A stretch of 64,000 nt of DNA, taken from contig OZ243889.1 in NCBI GenBank assembly GCA_965213525.1, positions 3,162,001-3,226,000 of the forward strand, read 5' to 3'. Under the pieces are notes generated by a model. The model did not search any database, was not told the origin of the DNA, and saw only the letters and a list, made by a program, of their open reading frames with translations. This DNA comes from G965213525 sp965213525 (GTDB lineage Bacteria; Actinomycetota; Acidimicrobiia; Acidimicrobiales; Poriferisodalaceae). The position numbers and the translations under genes are program-made. Shown piece after piece: positions 25,765 to 34,826 of this stretch (position 1 is its first letter; each line of letters starts with the position of its first letter).

Positions 25765-26403
25765 GTGAGACGTCTCGGACCCACTGCCATCGCCGTTGCC
25801 GCAAGCGCCCTGTTGGCCTTCAGCCCAGCCGGCGCCGTCGACGCAGACGACACCTCGGAGTGCTACCCACTCGTCGACTGCGCTTCGACGACGACGGTGC
25901 CACCTGCGGCGTCGACGACCCAGCCGTCGACCGGCGGTCCGTCGACCACGGTGGTCCCGCCGGCCTCGACGACCGAGCCGGTCACCGGTGGCCCCACGAC
26001 CACGGGGGCGCCGGGCTCGACGGTCCCGTCGACGACCGCTGCGCCCGGCCAGCCCACGACCTCGACGACCCCGCCGGCGAACACGTCGGTGACGGCTCCC
26101 CAGGCGCCGCCGACCACCGGTGGTGGCGCAGGAGGGGTCTCGGGCGGCGGCGCATCGGGCCCCGGCGGTCCGGGCACCGAGGCGAGTCAGACCGCCCGTG
26201 CGACCGGTTCGGCTGAGGCCGCGGGGGTCGCCGTCGTGGCGGCCTCGGGTCCCTCGGGTGGCTCGGGCGGGGGCTCGGGGTCGGGTCAGACGCTGCCGGT
26301 GACCGGCGGTGACCTCGCAGGCCTTGCCGTGCTGGGCGCAGCTCTGCTCGGCGGCGGCGCCCTGTTGGTCGCCGGCGCACGGCATCGCGCGACCGACGCC
26401 TGA
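25765..26403 (+). CDS. LPXTG-type cell-surface protein with Thr/Pro-rich stalk
   Basis: I chose GTG 25765 because a -10 element ends 7 bases upstream and because it gives a clean signal peptide (VRRLGPTAIAVAASALLAFSPAGA). A GTG at 25720, overlapping the prmC stop, is in frame and possible. The 212-residue protein is a short exported region (ECYPLVDCA), a long stalk of Thr/Pro/Ser repeats (STTTVPP, STTQPSTGGPSTTV and similar), a Gly-rich part, and a sorting signal LPVTG (177-181) followed by a hydrophobic segment and RHRATDA. Sortase would link it to peptidoglycan; no sortase gene lies in the window. The stalk resembles O-glycosylated linkers. Confidence 0.8.
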   Translation: MRRLGPTAIAVAASALLAFSPAGAVDADDTSECYPLVDCASTTTVPPAASTTQPSTGGPSTTVVPPASTTEPVTGGPTTTGAPGSTVPSTTAAPGQPTTSTTPPANTSVTAPQAPPTTGGGAGGVSGGGASGPGGPGTEASQTARATGSAEAAGVAVVAASGPSGGSGGGSGSGQTLPVTGGDLAGLAVLGAALLGGGALLVAGARHRATDA

Positions 26404-26408
26404 GCGAC

Positions 26409-26439
26409 GGTCCGGTCAGGCCTCAGGCCTGGCCGGACC
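26409..26439 (+). terminator. Strong terminator-like hairpin after the LPVTG gene
   Basis: GGTCCGG-T-CAGGCC (26409-26422) pairs with GGCCTG-G-CCGGACC (26426-26439) across a 3-base loop, 13 paired bases with a single T/G opposition, starting 6 bases after the stop codon. A T-tract is absent, as is common in GC-rich actinobacteria. Confidence 0.7.
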
Positions 26440-26540
26440 GGGTCGACAGGGTGCGGGTGGTCGCGCCTCGTCCCGCCGGCAACACGCCCCCGGCGGCCGG
26501 CGCCCCCCAGCCCGGTGTTCGTCACGTCGAGCCCGGGGCT

Positions 26541-26575
26541 CTCTCATCTGGGCTCTCATCTGGCGGTAGTACCTT
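26541..26575 (+). promoter_or_regulatory. Candidate promoter with two 11-base direct repeats upstream of the sugar transferase
   Basis: CTCTCATCTGG occurs at 26541-26551 and again at 26553-26563, followed by TACCTT (26570-26575), the same -10 hexamer and GTACCTTCG context seen at 25751 and 38625. The repeats fall where a -35 element would be, and no TTGNNN hexamer is present, so an activator may bind here. Transcription would start near 26582, about 64 bases before the ATG. Confidence 0.5.
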
Positions 26576-26645
26576 CGCCGACGATCACCGGCACGCCCCA
26601 CCGGTGGTCGACTCGGCGGGGAGTCCCATTGCGGAGGAGCCACAC

Positions 26646-28130
26646 ATGACGGTCGTCGACAAGGCACCGACGCCCTACGGCGGACTTGCGGTCATGCCCT
26701 TCGAGCGGTGGGCCACCGACGGCTCCTCCCGCTTCTCGATGCTCAAGGCCGTGCTGGTCGTCCTCGACGCACTGGCCCTGGCCGCCTCCTGGGCCCTGGT
26801 GCTCGGCCCGCTCGGGGTCTCAGACGAACGATCCACCCGTGCGACCGCAGCGTTCGTCGGCGCCGCCGCCCTGGCCGGCGTCATCCTGATCGCACGGCGC
26901 AACCTGTACCGGGCGAGGGTCAACGCGGTGCGCACGGCCGAGGTCGCCGGCATCGCCAAGGTGTGCGTCCTGCTCGCGGTGGGCGGCTCGCTCGTGTCGC
27001 TCGGAGACGCCCCGCTCGAGATCGTGGAGATGATCGAGGCGTCGGCCCTGTCGCTGATCGGCCTGCTGGTCGTGCGTGGCGGCTTCCGCATCTGGCTGCA
27101 GAACGAGCGACGCGAGGGTCGCCGCTGCCGTCGGGTGCTGCTCGTCGGCACCAACGACGAAGCGGCCGAGATCGCCGAGATCCTCGACTCGCACCCCGAG
27201 TTCGGCATCGTCTTGGCCGGGGTCGTCGGCGATGCGGAGTCCGCAGCGGGCACACCCCTCGCCGCACAGTTGCTCGGATCGACCACCGAGGTCGTCGACG
27301 TCGTTCGCCACGTCGGCGCCGACGGGGTCATCGTCGCGGTGTCGGCGATGCCCTCACCCGAGCTGAACGTCACGGTTCGAGAGCTGATGCGCTGTGAGGT
27401 CCACGTCCAGGTGACGAGCGCTCTGCGTGGCATCGATGCCCGCCGCCTCCGGGCCCAGCCGGTGGCTCACGAACCGCTGTTCCACCTCGAGCCGGCCCGA
27501 CTGTCGCTGTGGCAGCTGGCGGTCAAGCGCGGCATCGACGTCGTGGTGTCGGCCCTGTTGCTCCTGCTGGTGGCTCCGGTGATCGGCGCCCTGGCCCTGA
27601 CGGTCAAGGCCACCGACCGGGGAGGGGCCTTCTTCTCCCAGGAGCGCGTCGGGCGCAACGGAGAGGTCTTCAAGATCATCAAGTTGCGCACCATGGTCGT
27701 GGACGCCGAAGCCCGCCTGGCCGAGCTCGCCCAGCAGAACGAGCGTCACGGCCCCCTGTTCAAGATGGAGCACGACCCCCGCCTCACCCGGGTCGGACGC
27801 TTCATGGACTCCACGAGCCTGAACGAGCTGCCCCAGCTGTGGAACGTGTTGCGCGGCGAGATGAGCCTCGTCGGCCCGCGGCCGGCGCTGCCCTCAGAGA
27901 CGGTCGGCTTCGACGACGCCCTGCACGCACGCCACCGGGTCCGGCCCGGCATCACCGGGCTGTGGCAGGTCGAGGCGCGTGACAACCCCGCCTTCTCGGC
28001 CTACCGACGCTTCGATCTGTTCTACGTCGAGAACTGGTCGGTCTCACTCGACATGGTCATCCTGGTCGCCACCGCGGAGACCGTGGTGATCCGAGGGGCG
28101 CGGGCGCTGCTGCCCGACCGCTCGACGTGA
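26646..28130 (+). CDS. Polyprenyl-phosphate sugar-1-phosphate transferase (exopolysaccharide initiating transferase)
   Basis: Starts polysaccharide repeat-unit assembly by moving a sugar-1-phosphate from a nucleotide sugar to the membrane lipid carrier. The ATG at 26646 has GGAGGAG upstream. The 494-residue protein has four or five N-terminal membrane segments, a nucleotide-binding-like middle domain ('RRVLLVGTNDEAAEIAEIL', CoA_binding_3-like), another helix ('VVSALLLLLVAPVIGALALTVKATDRGGAFFSQERVGRNG') and the bacterial sugar transferase domain with 'FKIIKLRTM', 'ELPQLWNVLRGEMSLVGPRPALP' and 'RHRVRPGITGLWQVEAR'. It heads the polysaccharide gene block. Confidence 0.93.
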   Translation: MTVVDKAPTPYGGLAVMPFERWATDGSSRFSMLKAVLVVLDALALAASWALVLGPLGVSDERSTRATAAFVGAAALAGVILIARRNLYRARVNAVRTAEVAGIAKVCVLLAVGGSLVSLGDAPLEIVEMIEASALSLIGLLVVRGGFRIWLQNERREGRRCRRVLLVGTNDEAAEIAEILDSHPEFGIVLAGVVGDAESAAGTPLAAQLLGSTTEVVDVVRHVGADGVIVAVSAMPSPELNVTVRELMRCEVHVQVTSALRGIDARRLRAQPVAHEPLFHLEPARLSLWQLAVKRGIDVVVSALLLLLVAPVIGALALTVKATDRGGAFFSQERVGRNGEVFKIIKLRTMVVDAEARLAELAQQNERHGPLFKMEHDPRLTRVGRFMDSTSLNELPQLWNVLRGEMSLVGPRPALPSETVGFDDALHARHRVRPGITGLWQVEARDNPAFSAYRRFDLFYVENWSVSLDMVILVATAETVVIRGARALLPDRST

Positions 28131-28151
28131 CAGACGGCTGCCGACGTTCCC

Positions 28152-30014
28152 GTGTCCCCCTCCGAGCCCGCTGACGCGTCGGACGAACGCAGGTCCCCGA
28201 GTCACCGGGTCCACGCCGCTCGGCGGCCGGTGCCCGCCGTCGCCTGGCGGGTGCACGCCGTGCGGGGCCTGGTCGCCGGGTTGGTCGTGGTGGCGATCGC
28301 CTGGGCCGCCCTCACCGCCACCGCCACCGCTCGTGCGGTCGAGGCCGCCCGCGACGGCCAGCGCAGCCTTGCTGCGGTGGGCCGGACCACCGATGTGGGC
28401 GTCCTGACCGACCCCGAGACGCGAGCGTCGCTGCGTCACGGGGCGGCGGCGTTCGAACGGGCGGCAGATGAGTTGGCGGCGCCGTGGGTGGGTGCTGCTC
28501 GCTGGATCCCGGTGCTCGGCCGCAACCTCTCGGCGGCCCGGTCGACCGCAGAGGCCGGATCCCAGCTCGCCGATGCGGCCGCTGACGCCCTGGACGAGCT
28601 CGAAGCCCTCGGCGGCTGGTCACCTCGCAGCGCAGGTCGTGTCGAGCTCGCCGAGTCGGTGGCCGATCTCACCGCCCGCTTGCGTTCTGATGTCGCGGCG
28701 GTCGACGTGCCCGACACCCCGGCGCTGGTCGGCCCCCTTGACTCGGCCCGCGACCGCCTCGCCCTCACCCGCACGCGCCTGCGGCGCGTGCTCGACGACG
28801 CCGCCCCGGCCACCCGCGCCCTCGCCCGGGTGGTGCAGGGCCCCACGAAGGTGCTCGTCCTCGTGGTCAACCCCGCCGAGATGCGCGCTGGTTCGGGGAT
28901 GGTGCTGCAGACCGCGCTGTTGAGCATCGACGAGGGCGAGCTCACCCTCACCGACGTGGGACCGTCCTACGAGCGGGTCGTCCCCGCCGGTGCGGTCGCC
29001 GCTGACCCCGAGCTCGACCGCCTCTGGGGATGGGCCGACGTCGAGCGCGAGTGGCGCAACGTGAACCTGACCGGGCGCTTCGACGTCAGCGCTCGGCTCG
29101 CCCGGGACATGTGGGAGGCGACGTCTGGCGATGACGTCGACGCCGTCATCGCCGTCGACCCCCGGGCGTTGGCCGAGCTGGTCGAGCTGACCGGGCCGGT
29201 CGAGGTGTTCGACCGCACCCTGGCCGCCTACGAGGTGGTGCACTACCTGACCCGCCGTCAGTACGTCGGGCTCGACCTCGATCGGTTCGGCACCGATCTG
29301 GTGGCCACCAGCGACCGGTACGTGGCCCCCGGCCGCCGCGACGGGCTGGGCGAGCTCGCTCGGGTGGCGGTCGCTCGCCTCGGTCGCGCCCGACTCGAAC
29401 CGGTCGAGGTCATCGAACGACTGGTCGCGCTGGTCCGCTCACGCAGCCTCTTGATGTGGTCCGACGACGCCCAGCTCGGCCCGGCGCTCGAGGCCGTCGG
29501 AGCGACGGGGGCGCTGGCGCCTGAGTCCGTCGCCGTGTCGGTCATCAACGCCAACGGCTCCAAGCTCGACCCGTACCTCGACGTCGCCACGGCGATCCAC
29601 GCCACCGCAGTCGAGGACCTCGTCGACGTCGAGGTGACGATCGAGTTGACCAACGGCGTGCGCCCCGACCGGGTGTCGGACTACGTCGTCGGTCCCCGTC
29701 ACGGCGTGCGAGGCGAGTACGTGGGTTGGGTCGGTCTGCACGTCCCCGGGGCGGCGCTCGATCTGCGCCTCACCGACGATCGTCTGGATGTGGTGAGCGG
29801 GACCGACGGCCCGACCGAGGTGATCGCGGTCCCGGTGACGGTGCTGCCCGGGCAGACCGAGGCCGTCGAGATCGCCTTCAGCCTCCCCGCCTCGGCCGCT
29901 CAGGTGCGCATCGAACCGAGTGGGCGGCTGCGAACGGTCGAGTGGACGGTGGACGGCGACCGGGTCGGTGACCGCGCCCGTCGCCAGGTGCCGCTCGCCG
30001 CATCGGCTCGGTGA
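28152..30014 (+). CDS. DUF4012 family membrane-anchored protein
   Basis: The GTG at 28152 lies 21 bases after the previous gene. The 620-residue protein has a short basic cytoplasmic tail, one membrane helix (about residues 38-58, LVAGLVVVAIAWAALTATATA) and a large external region. 'KVLVLVVNPAEMRAGSGMVLQTALLSIDEGELTLTDVG' matches the core of DUF4012, a family often found in polysaccharide clusters of actinobacteria and other Gram-positives. The C-terminal part is beta-rich ('RDKVSDYVVGPRHGVRGEYVGWVGLHVPGAALDL' style). Biochemical function is not known to me; a role in assembly or attachment of the glycan is inferred from position. The next gene overlaps by GTGA. Confidence 0.82.
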   Translation: MSPSEPADASDERRSPSHRVHAARRPVPAVAWRVHAVRGLVAGLVVVAIAWAALTATATARAVEAARDGQRSLAAVGRTTDVGVLTDPETRASLRHGAAAFERAADELAAPWVGAARWIPVLGRNLSAARSTAEAGSQLADAAADALDELEALGGWSPRSAGRVELAESVADLTARLRSDVAAVDVPDTPALVGPLDSARDRLALTRTRLRRVLDDAAPATRALARVVQGPTKVLVLVVNPAEMRAGSGMVLQTALLSIDEGELTLTDVGPSYERVVPAGAVAADPELDRLWGWADVEREWRNVNLTGRFDVSARLARDMWEATSGDDVDAVIAVDPRALAELVELTGPVEVFDRTLAAYEVVHYLTRRQYVGLDLDRFGTDLVATSDRYVAPGRRDGLGELARVAVARLGRARLEPVEVIERLVALVRSRSLLMWSDDAQLGPALEAVGATGALAPESVAVSVINANGSKLDPYLDVATAIHATAVEDLVDVEVTIELTNGVRPDRVSDYVVGPRHGVRGEYVGWVGLHVPGAALDLRLTDDRLDVVSGTDGPTEVIAVPVTVLPGQTEAVEIAFSLPASAAQVRIEPSGRLRTVEWTVDGDRVGDRARRQVPLAASAR

Positions 30015-32428
30015 GCTCGCCGGGCCCCGACCGCGCCCGGATCGCCCGCCCGGCGCGACACCATGAACTGGTGTCCAAGCGTCGGGGAGCAGACCGCAGC
30101 CCGCCGTCGCCGGTCCGGCGGTTCCAGGCCGCCATCTCGCTGGTGGTCCTGTGGGCGTGCCTGGCGGCGGCGGTCGGGTGCGCTCCGGCCGGACCGGGGT
30201 CAGCAGCAGGCGGCTCGGCCTCCCGTCGCAGCGGCGACGCCGGCGCCGTGGACGCCGACCCGCCGCTGCCAGCTGGTGGCGAGACCGCCCCCGGCGGTGA
30301 CGTGGGGTCGACGTCCGCCACGATCGTGCCCGACGCATCCGACGCATCCGACGCATCCGACGCACCCGACGCGTCCGATGACCCGGCCGGCCCGGGCCTC
30401 GGCCGCGACGACGTGGGGATCGGCACCGGTGCGGAGCCCGGTGCCATCGGGGACAGCGTGCGGTGGCGACCGCTCGGGGAACCGGGCGTGGGTGGCAGGA
30501 TCACCTCGATCGCGATCGACCCCCGCGACGACGACCGGGTGCTGGTCGGGGGCGACATGCTCGGCATCGGCCGTTCTGGTGACGGCGGGCGCACGTGGTC
30601 GGGGTCCTCGGGTCTGGCGAGCTGGGAGATCGCCGAGATCACCTGGCACCCCCGCCGCCCCGACGAGGTGTGGGCGGCGACGATGAGCGGTCCCCACGTC
30701 TCCACCGACGCAGGCGCCACCTGGAGCCTGCGTCGCGACGGGTTCCCGGCCGTGTCGAGCGAGCGCTACACCGCTCCGGTCGAGGTCGTGCTGTTCGATC
30801 CCGATGACCCGGGCCGGCTGCTGGCCTTCGGCGGGTCCTCCCGACGGTGGCGCCTACCCGACGACGCGCTCACCGGTGCGGTCTGGGAATCGACCGACGA
30901 GGGCGCCTCGTGGCGGCGCCTGGATGACGTGCCCGGCTCGGGTTCGGTGACCGGGGCTGTGTTCGTCGACGACGACGTCGTCGTGGCCGCCGTCGACGGA
31001 CACGGCGTCGCGCGCTCAGATGACGACGGGCGCACGTGGCGTCGCCTCGACGTCGCGCCGGGGTCGACGCGCACCGGGAAGGTGTCGGTGGCCGATCGGG
31101 GCGGTGAGGTCGTGGTGGCGGTCCGTGCTGGCCGGGACGAGCCGGGACGCCTGCTGGTCAGCGGTGACCGGGGCCGGTCCTTCACCACCGTCGAGGTCGC
31201 CGCCGCCGGTTCGGGGCCCTTCGCCCGCCCCGATCTGTTCGTCGTCGAACACCTCGACGGCTCTGAGCTGGTGATGACCTCGGATCTGTCCGCCGCCGGC
31301 CGCCGGGTGCTGCGCGGCGTCCCCGGCAACGACCTCGAGGTGGTCGGCGCCCCCGAGCGGGCGTCGATCTGGTCGACCGGGTTCGGCTTCACCGCCATCG
31401 ACAGCTCCGGTGATGTGGTGCTGGCCGGCTCAGAGGAGCACCTCTGGCGATCGACGGACGCCGGGCGCACCTGGGTCGAGGTGTCGGCGGTCCCCCGCCA
31501 CGGGGGCGTCGTCGGCACCGGGTACTCGGGCCTGGTGGCCACCGGGGTGCACGTCCTCGACGACGAGACCCTCGTGCTGCAGGGCTTCGACGGGGCCCAC
31601 GCCCTGGTCAGCCGCGACGGGGCGAGATCGTGGAACCGGCCGATCCGACCGGTGGCGCCCTTCGGCGGCGCCTATGACCTGGCCGTCGACGGCGACCGGT
31701 GGTGGGCGCTGCTCGGCCAGGCCGGTGACTACCGGGGCCTCGTCCGCTCCGATGACGGAGGGCGCACCTGGGGGGACCCCATCGACGCTGCGGGCCTGCC
31801 GAGCCCGGGCAGCGATGCGGGTCGCAACCCCGGCGCCGTCGCCGTCGCCCAGGGCGGAGCCGTGTTGGTCACCCTCGCCGGGGACGTGTGGCGCTCGGAC
31901 GACGATGCGACGAGCTTCACCCGGGTGCTGGTCGACCACGGCGCCGATCTCGAGGTGCACCCCGATGATCCCGGGGTGCTGTGGGCCGGGGGTGCTGGCG
32001 GGGTGGCCCGCTCGACCGACGGGGGCCAGACCTTCGTCCGCCTCGACGGCGCGCCGGCCGACGTCGCCCACCTCACCCTCGATCCCGCCGCCGATGTCCT
32101 GTACGCGGCGGTGCACCGCGCCGACGGGGGTGGGGTGTGGAGGCTCGACGACCGGTGGCGCCAGCTGCTGTCTGATGACTCGATCGTCGACGTCGCCGTC
32201 GCCCCCGACGACCCCGACCTGCTGGTCGCGGTCGGCAACTGGCCGCCCTTCGTCGACCGGTCCCCCGCCCTGGGCGTGGTCATCAGCCGGGACGGGGGCC
32301 GCACGTGGCGTCGGCACAACGACGGTCTGCGCACCCCCCGGGCGACGGCGGTGGCGGTGACCGAGGACGTGATGGTCGTCGGCACCAGCGGCGGCGGCTT
32401 CTACGTGGCGGAGCGGGGCGACCCGTGA
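30011..32428 (+). CDS. Secreted BNR-repeat (sortilin/sialidase-like propeller) lipoprotein, paralogue of the 41880-44843 gene
   Basis: The GTG at 30011 overlaps the preceding stop; another in-frame GTG at 30071 would also precede the lipoprotein signal (ISLVVLWACLAAAVGC). The protein (up to 805 residues) has a DAS-repeat linker and then two propeller-like halves full of BNR Asp-boxes such as 'SGDGGRTWSGS', 'STDAGATWSLRRDG', 'STDAGRTWVEV', 'SDDGGRTWGDP' and 'SRDGGRTWRRH'. The first 150 residues after the linker match the protein at 41880-44843 closely ('VLVGGDMLGIGRSGDGG', 'VWAATMSGPHVSTDAG'). BNR propellers bind or cleave glycans or form receptors; no clear catalytic set is visible. It is embedded between glycan genes. 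Confidence 0.82.
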   Translation: MSSPGPDRARIARPARHHELVSKRRGADRSPPSPVRRFQAAISLVVLWACLAAAVGCAPAGPGSAAGGSASRRSGDAGAVDADPPLPAGGETAPGGDVGSTSATIVPDASDASDASDAPDASDDPAGPGLGRDDVGIGTGAEPGAIGDSVRWRPLGEPGVGGRITSIAIDPRDDDRVLVGGDMLGIGRSGDGGRTWSGSSGLASWEIAEITWHPRRPDEVWAATMSGPHVSTDAGATWSLRRDGFPAVSSERYTAPVEVVLFDPDDPGRLLAFGGSSRRWRLPDDALTGAVWESTDEGASWRRLDDVPGSGSVTGAVFVDDDVVVAAVDGHGVARSDDDGRTWRRLDVAPGSTRTGKVSVADRGGEVVVAVRAGRDEPGRLLVSGDRGRSFTTVEVAAAGSGPFARPDLFVVEHLDGSELVMTSDLSAAGRRVLRGVPGNDLEVVGAPERASIWSTGFGFTAIDSSGDVVLAGSEEHLWRSTDAGRTWVEVSAVPRHGGVVGTGYSGLVATGVHVLDDETLVLQGFDGAHALVSRDGARSWNRPIRPVAPFGGAYDLAVDGDRWWALLGQAGDYRGLVRSDDGGRTWGDPIDAAGLPSPGSDAGRNPGAVAVAQGGAVLVTLAGDVWRSDDDATSFTRVLVDHGADLEVHPDDPGVLWAGGAGGVARSTDGGQTFVRLDGAPADVAHLTLDPAADVLYAAVHRADGGGVWRLDDRWRQLLSDDSIVDVAVAPDDPDLLVAVGNWPPFVDRSPALGVVISRDGGRTWRRHNDGLRTPRATAVAVTEDVMVVGTSGGGFYVAERGDP
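30332..30376. repeat. 9-base tandem repeat, five units, encoding Asp-Ala-Ser
   Basis: Units of GACGCATCC and close variants run at 30332-30376 and encode DAS-DAS-DAS-DAP-DAS in the linker after the lipidated cysteine. The frame is preserved, so unit number can change linker length without breaking the gene. Confidence 0.9.
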
Positions 32429-33438
32429 GCCACGGGTCGCCCGGCGCTGACGATCGCCGCCTCGCCGTCGTCATCCCCGCCCACCGGGCCGAACGGGTCC
32501 TCGACCAGACCCTGGCGTCGATCGCCGGTCAGGACCGCCTGCCCGACGAGGTGATCGTGGTGGACGACGCCTCCCAGGACCGCACCTCGGCGGTGGCGTG
32601 CTCGTGGTCGGACCGCCTGCCCATCAGGGTGCTGCGCAACGCCGAGAACCTCAGGGCCGGACCCAGCCGCGATCGCGGCCTGGCCGCAACCGACGCCGAC
32701 CTGGTCGCCCTGCTCGACGCCGACGACATCATGCTGCCCGACCACCTCTCGACGGTGCTCGCCCGCCACCCCGGCCCGGGTCACGTGCTCACCCCCGCCT
32801 ACTACCCGTGGACCCCGGGCGAGTCGATGGTGCTGCGGCCCTCCACCACGCTGAACCCGGTGCCCGCGCCCGAGCGCCAGGCCGTCGAGATCCTGCGCTG
32901 GAACTTCCTGTTCAGCGGCTCGGTGGTCTGTCCCGCCGACGTCGCCGCCGTCAGGGGCTACCGCAACCTGCCCTACGCCGAGGACTGGGACCTGTGGATC
33001 CGGCTCATCGCCTCGGGCGTGCGGGTGGTCGGGCTCGACCACGTCACGATCCTGTACCGCCGTGACGGCAACGGGAAGTCCGCCGATGAGATCCGACACC
33101 TCGGCGGCCTCGTCGAGATCCTCGAGCACCAGCTGGAGACGGCGACCGGCGAGCGACGAGAGGTCGCCGAGCTGACCCTGCGACGTCTGAGGGCCCGCCG
33201 GCTCATGCTCGAGGGTCGGCGCTGCTGGGCGGCCGGCGATCGCTCGGGCGCGCGCCGTCGGTGGTTCGCCGCCGCCGTGCTCGACCGCAGCCTGCGGCGG
33301 GGGACCGGGTCGAAGGGCTCGACCAGCCTGCGGGCGGTCGCCGAGCTCGTCCGCTCGACGCGACCGGCCGACCGCCAGCGCCACGACCGCGCAGCACGCC
33401 GCCTGGCCCCGGGTGCTGCGAGCGGGGCACCGAAGTGA
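32425..33438 (+). CDS. Glycosyltransferase family 2
   Basis: The GTG at 32425 overlaps the previous stop (GTGA). The 337-residue protein has a GT-A fold: 'LAVVIPAHRAERVLDQTLASIAGQ' at about residue 13, 'VIVVDDASQDRT', the D-x-D region 'VALLDADDIMLPDHL' near residue 94, and 'YAEDWDLWIRLIASGVRV' near 190, the usual acceptor/catalytic segment. The Arg-rich C-terminal tail has no membrane helix. It would add one sugar from an activated donor to the lipid-linked repeat unit in the cytoplasm. It is homologous to the gene at 34823-35854, including the tail 'AAVLDRSLRRGT', so the pair arose by duplication around the flippase gene. Confidence 0.9.
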   Translation: MSHGSPGADDRRLAVVIPAHRAERVLDQTLASIAGQDRLPDEVIVVDDASQDRTSAVACSWSDRLPIRVLRNAENLRAGPSRDRGLAATDADLVALLDADDIMLPDHLSTVLARHPGPGHVLTPAYYPWTPGESMVLRPSTTLNPVPAPERQAVEILRWNFLFSGSVVCPADVAAVRGYRNLPYAEDWDLWIRLIASGVRVVGLDHVTILYRRDGNGKSADEIRHLGGLVEILEHQLETATGERREVAELTLRRLRARRLMLEGRRCWAAGDRSGARRRWFAAAVLDRSLRRGTGSKGSTSLRAVAELVRSTRPADRQRHDRAARRLAPGAASGAPK

Positions 33439-34826
33439 CGGTCGAGCCCGACGAGGACCTCGGCGCTGCCCCCGAATCGCCAGACGGGCCTCGTGACCCG
33501 GTCCTGGTGCGGCGCTGGACGACCGGCACGGCGAGCAGGTCGACGGCCATCACGCTGGCCGCCACCGTGGTGATCATCGCGTTGCAGCTCGTCACCGGGG
33601 TGCTGACCGCCCGGTTGCTGCTGCCCGAGGGACGGGGGGAGCTCGCCGCCATCCTCGCCTGGGTGATGACCGGACCGGCGCTGTTGAGCTTCGGCGCACC
33701 CGAGGGGCCCGGATACTTCCAAGCCAGGGCGCCCTCGCCGCGCCCGGACGCCGTGGGTGCTGCGTTGTTGGCGACGGCGTTCATGACCGTCTCGTCCTTC
33801 GTCGCCGCCCAGCTGCTCGTCGGGGTGGCCTTCTCGGGTGAGAACGCCGACATCATCGGACTCGCCCGCTGGGGGTTCACCGGCGTCTCGGCCTTCGCCT
33901 TGTTCACCGTCTTGCAGGGTCAGCTGAACGCCTGCGGCTTCTTCTTGTTGTCCAACGTCGCCCGGGCGGCCCAGCCGTTGCTGTACCTCCTGGGCGTCCT
34001 CGGGTCGTGGGCCTTCAGCGCCGTCACGACGGCGACGGTGCTCGTGTCCATGTTGGTCAGCTACCTCGTGGTCGGGGTCTACCAGCTGGTCATCTTGTTG
34101 CAAGCGGTCGGGGTGACCCGTCCGACCCGGCACTTCGTCGACCAGGCCTGGCAGTGGGGCTTGAGGGCCTATGGCCAGACGCTTGGGCAGGTCGGCAACT
34201 CACGGCTCGACCTCATGTTGCTGCCGGCGTTCGTCGCCGCGCCCCAGATCGGCCTGTACGCCGTCGCGGTCAACATCGCCTCGTTGCCGGTGACGATCTT
34301 CGGTCGCCTCCAGCAGGTGACCTACCGCGAGGCGGCCCAGCGCACGGGTGAGGACGGGCGGCTGTTCATCGAACGGATGCTGCGCTTCGTCGTCGTCGGA
34401 TCGGTGGTCGTGGTCGTGCCGTTGGCCGTGTTGGCCGAGGTCGTCCTCGGGGTCATGTACGGCGAGGAGTTCACCGAAGCGGCCCCGGCGATGCGCTGGG
34501 TGCTGCCCGGTCTCATCGCCTGGGCGGGCAACGGCGTCTTGACGTCGTCGTTGCGGGCGCTCGGCCGGCCCTGGGTCGCCAGCCGCCACCAGCTCATCGG
34601 ACTGGTGCTGACCGTGGTCCTGCTGCTCGTCATGCTGCCGACGTTGGGCATCGTGGGTGCCGCCATCGCCTCGTCGGTCGTCTACGTGCTGGTGTTCGTG
34701 GCCAACGCGGCATCGGCCCGGTCGGTCGGCGCCCTGCAGGTGCGGTCCCTGCTGTCGGTGTCGGAGTTGCGCACCGAGTGCGACGTGCTCGCCCGCCGCC
34801 TGCTCGCAACGGCGCGCCGCCGGTGA
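33435..34826 (+). CDS. Polysaccharide flippase (Wzx-like, MATE/MVF superfamily)
   Basis: The GTG at 33435 overlaps the previous stop (GTGA) and gives 463 residues with about 12 membrane helices. 'ITLAATVVIIALQLVTGVLTARLLLPEGRGELAAILAW' at the N terminus and 'AYGQTLGQVGNSRLDLMLLPAFVAAPQIGLYAVAVNIASLP' in the middle are typical of polysaccharide biosynthesis/flippase proteins (PF01943/PF13440 type). It would turn the lipid-linked repeat unit from the inner to the outer face of the membrane. It lies between two paralogous GT2 genes and shares 4-base overlaps with both. Confidence 0.9.
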   Translation: MTVEPDEDLGAAPESPDGPRDPVLVRRWTTGTASRSTAITLAATVVIIALQLVTGVLTARLLLPEGRGELAAILAWVMTGPALLSFGAPEGPGYFQARAPSPRPDAVGAALLATAFMTVSSFVAAQLLVGVAFSGENADIIGLARWGFTGVSAFALFTVLQGQLNACGFFLLSNVARAAQPLLYLLGVLGSWAFSAVTTATVLVSMLVSYLVVGVYQLVILLQAVGVTRPTRHFVDQAWQWGLRAYGQTLGQVGNSRLDLMLLPAFVAAPQIGLYAVAVNIASLPVTIFGRLQQVTYREAAQRTGEDGRLFIERMLRFVVVGSVVVVVPLAVLAEVVLGVMYGEEFTEAAPAMRWVLPGLIAWAGNGVLTSSLRALGRPWVASRHQLIGLVLTVVLLLVMLPTLGIVGAAIASSVVYVLVFVANAASARSVGALQVRSLLSVSELRTECDVLARRLLATARRR

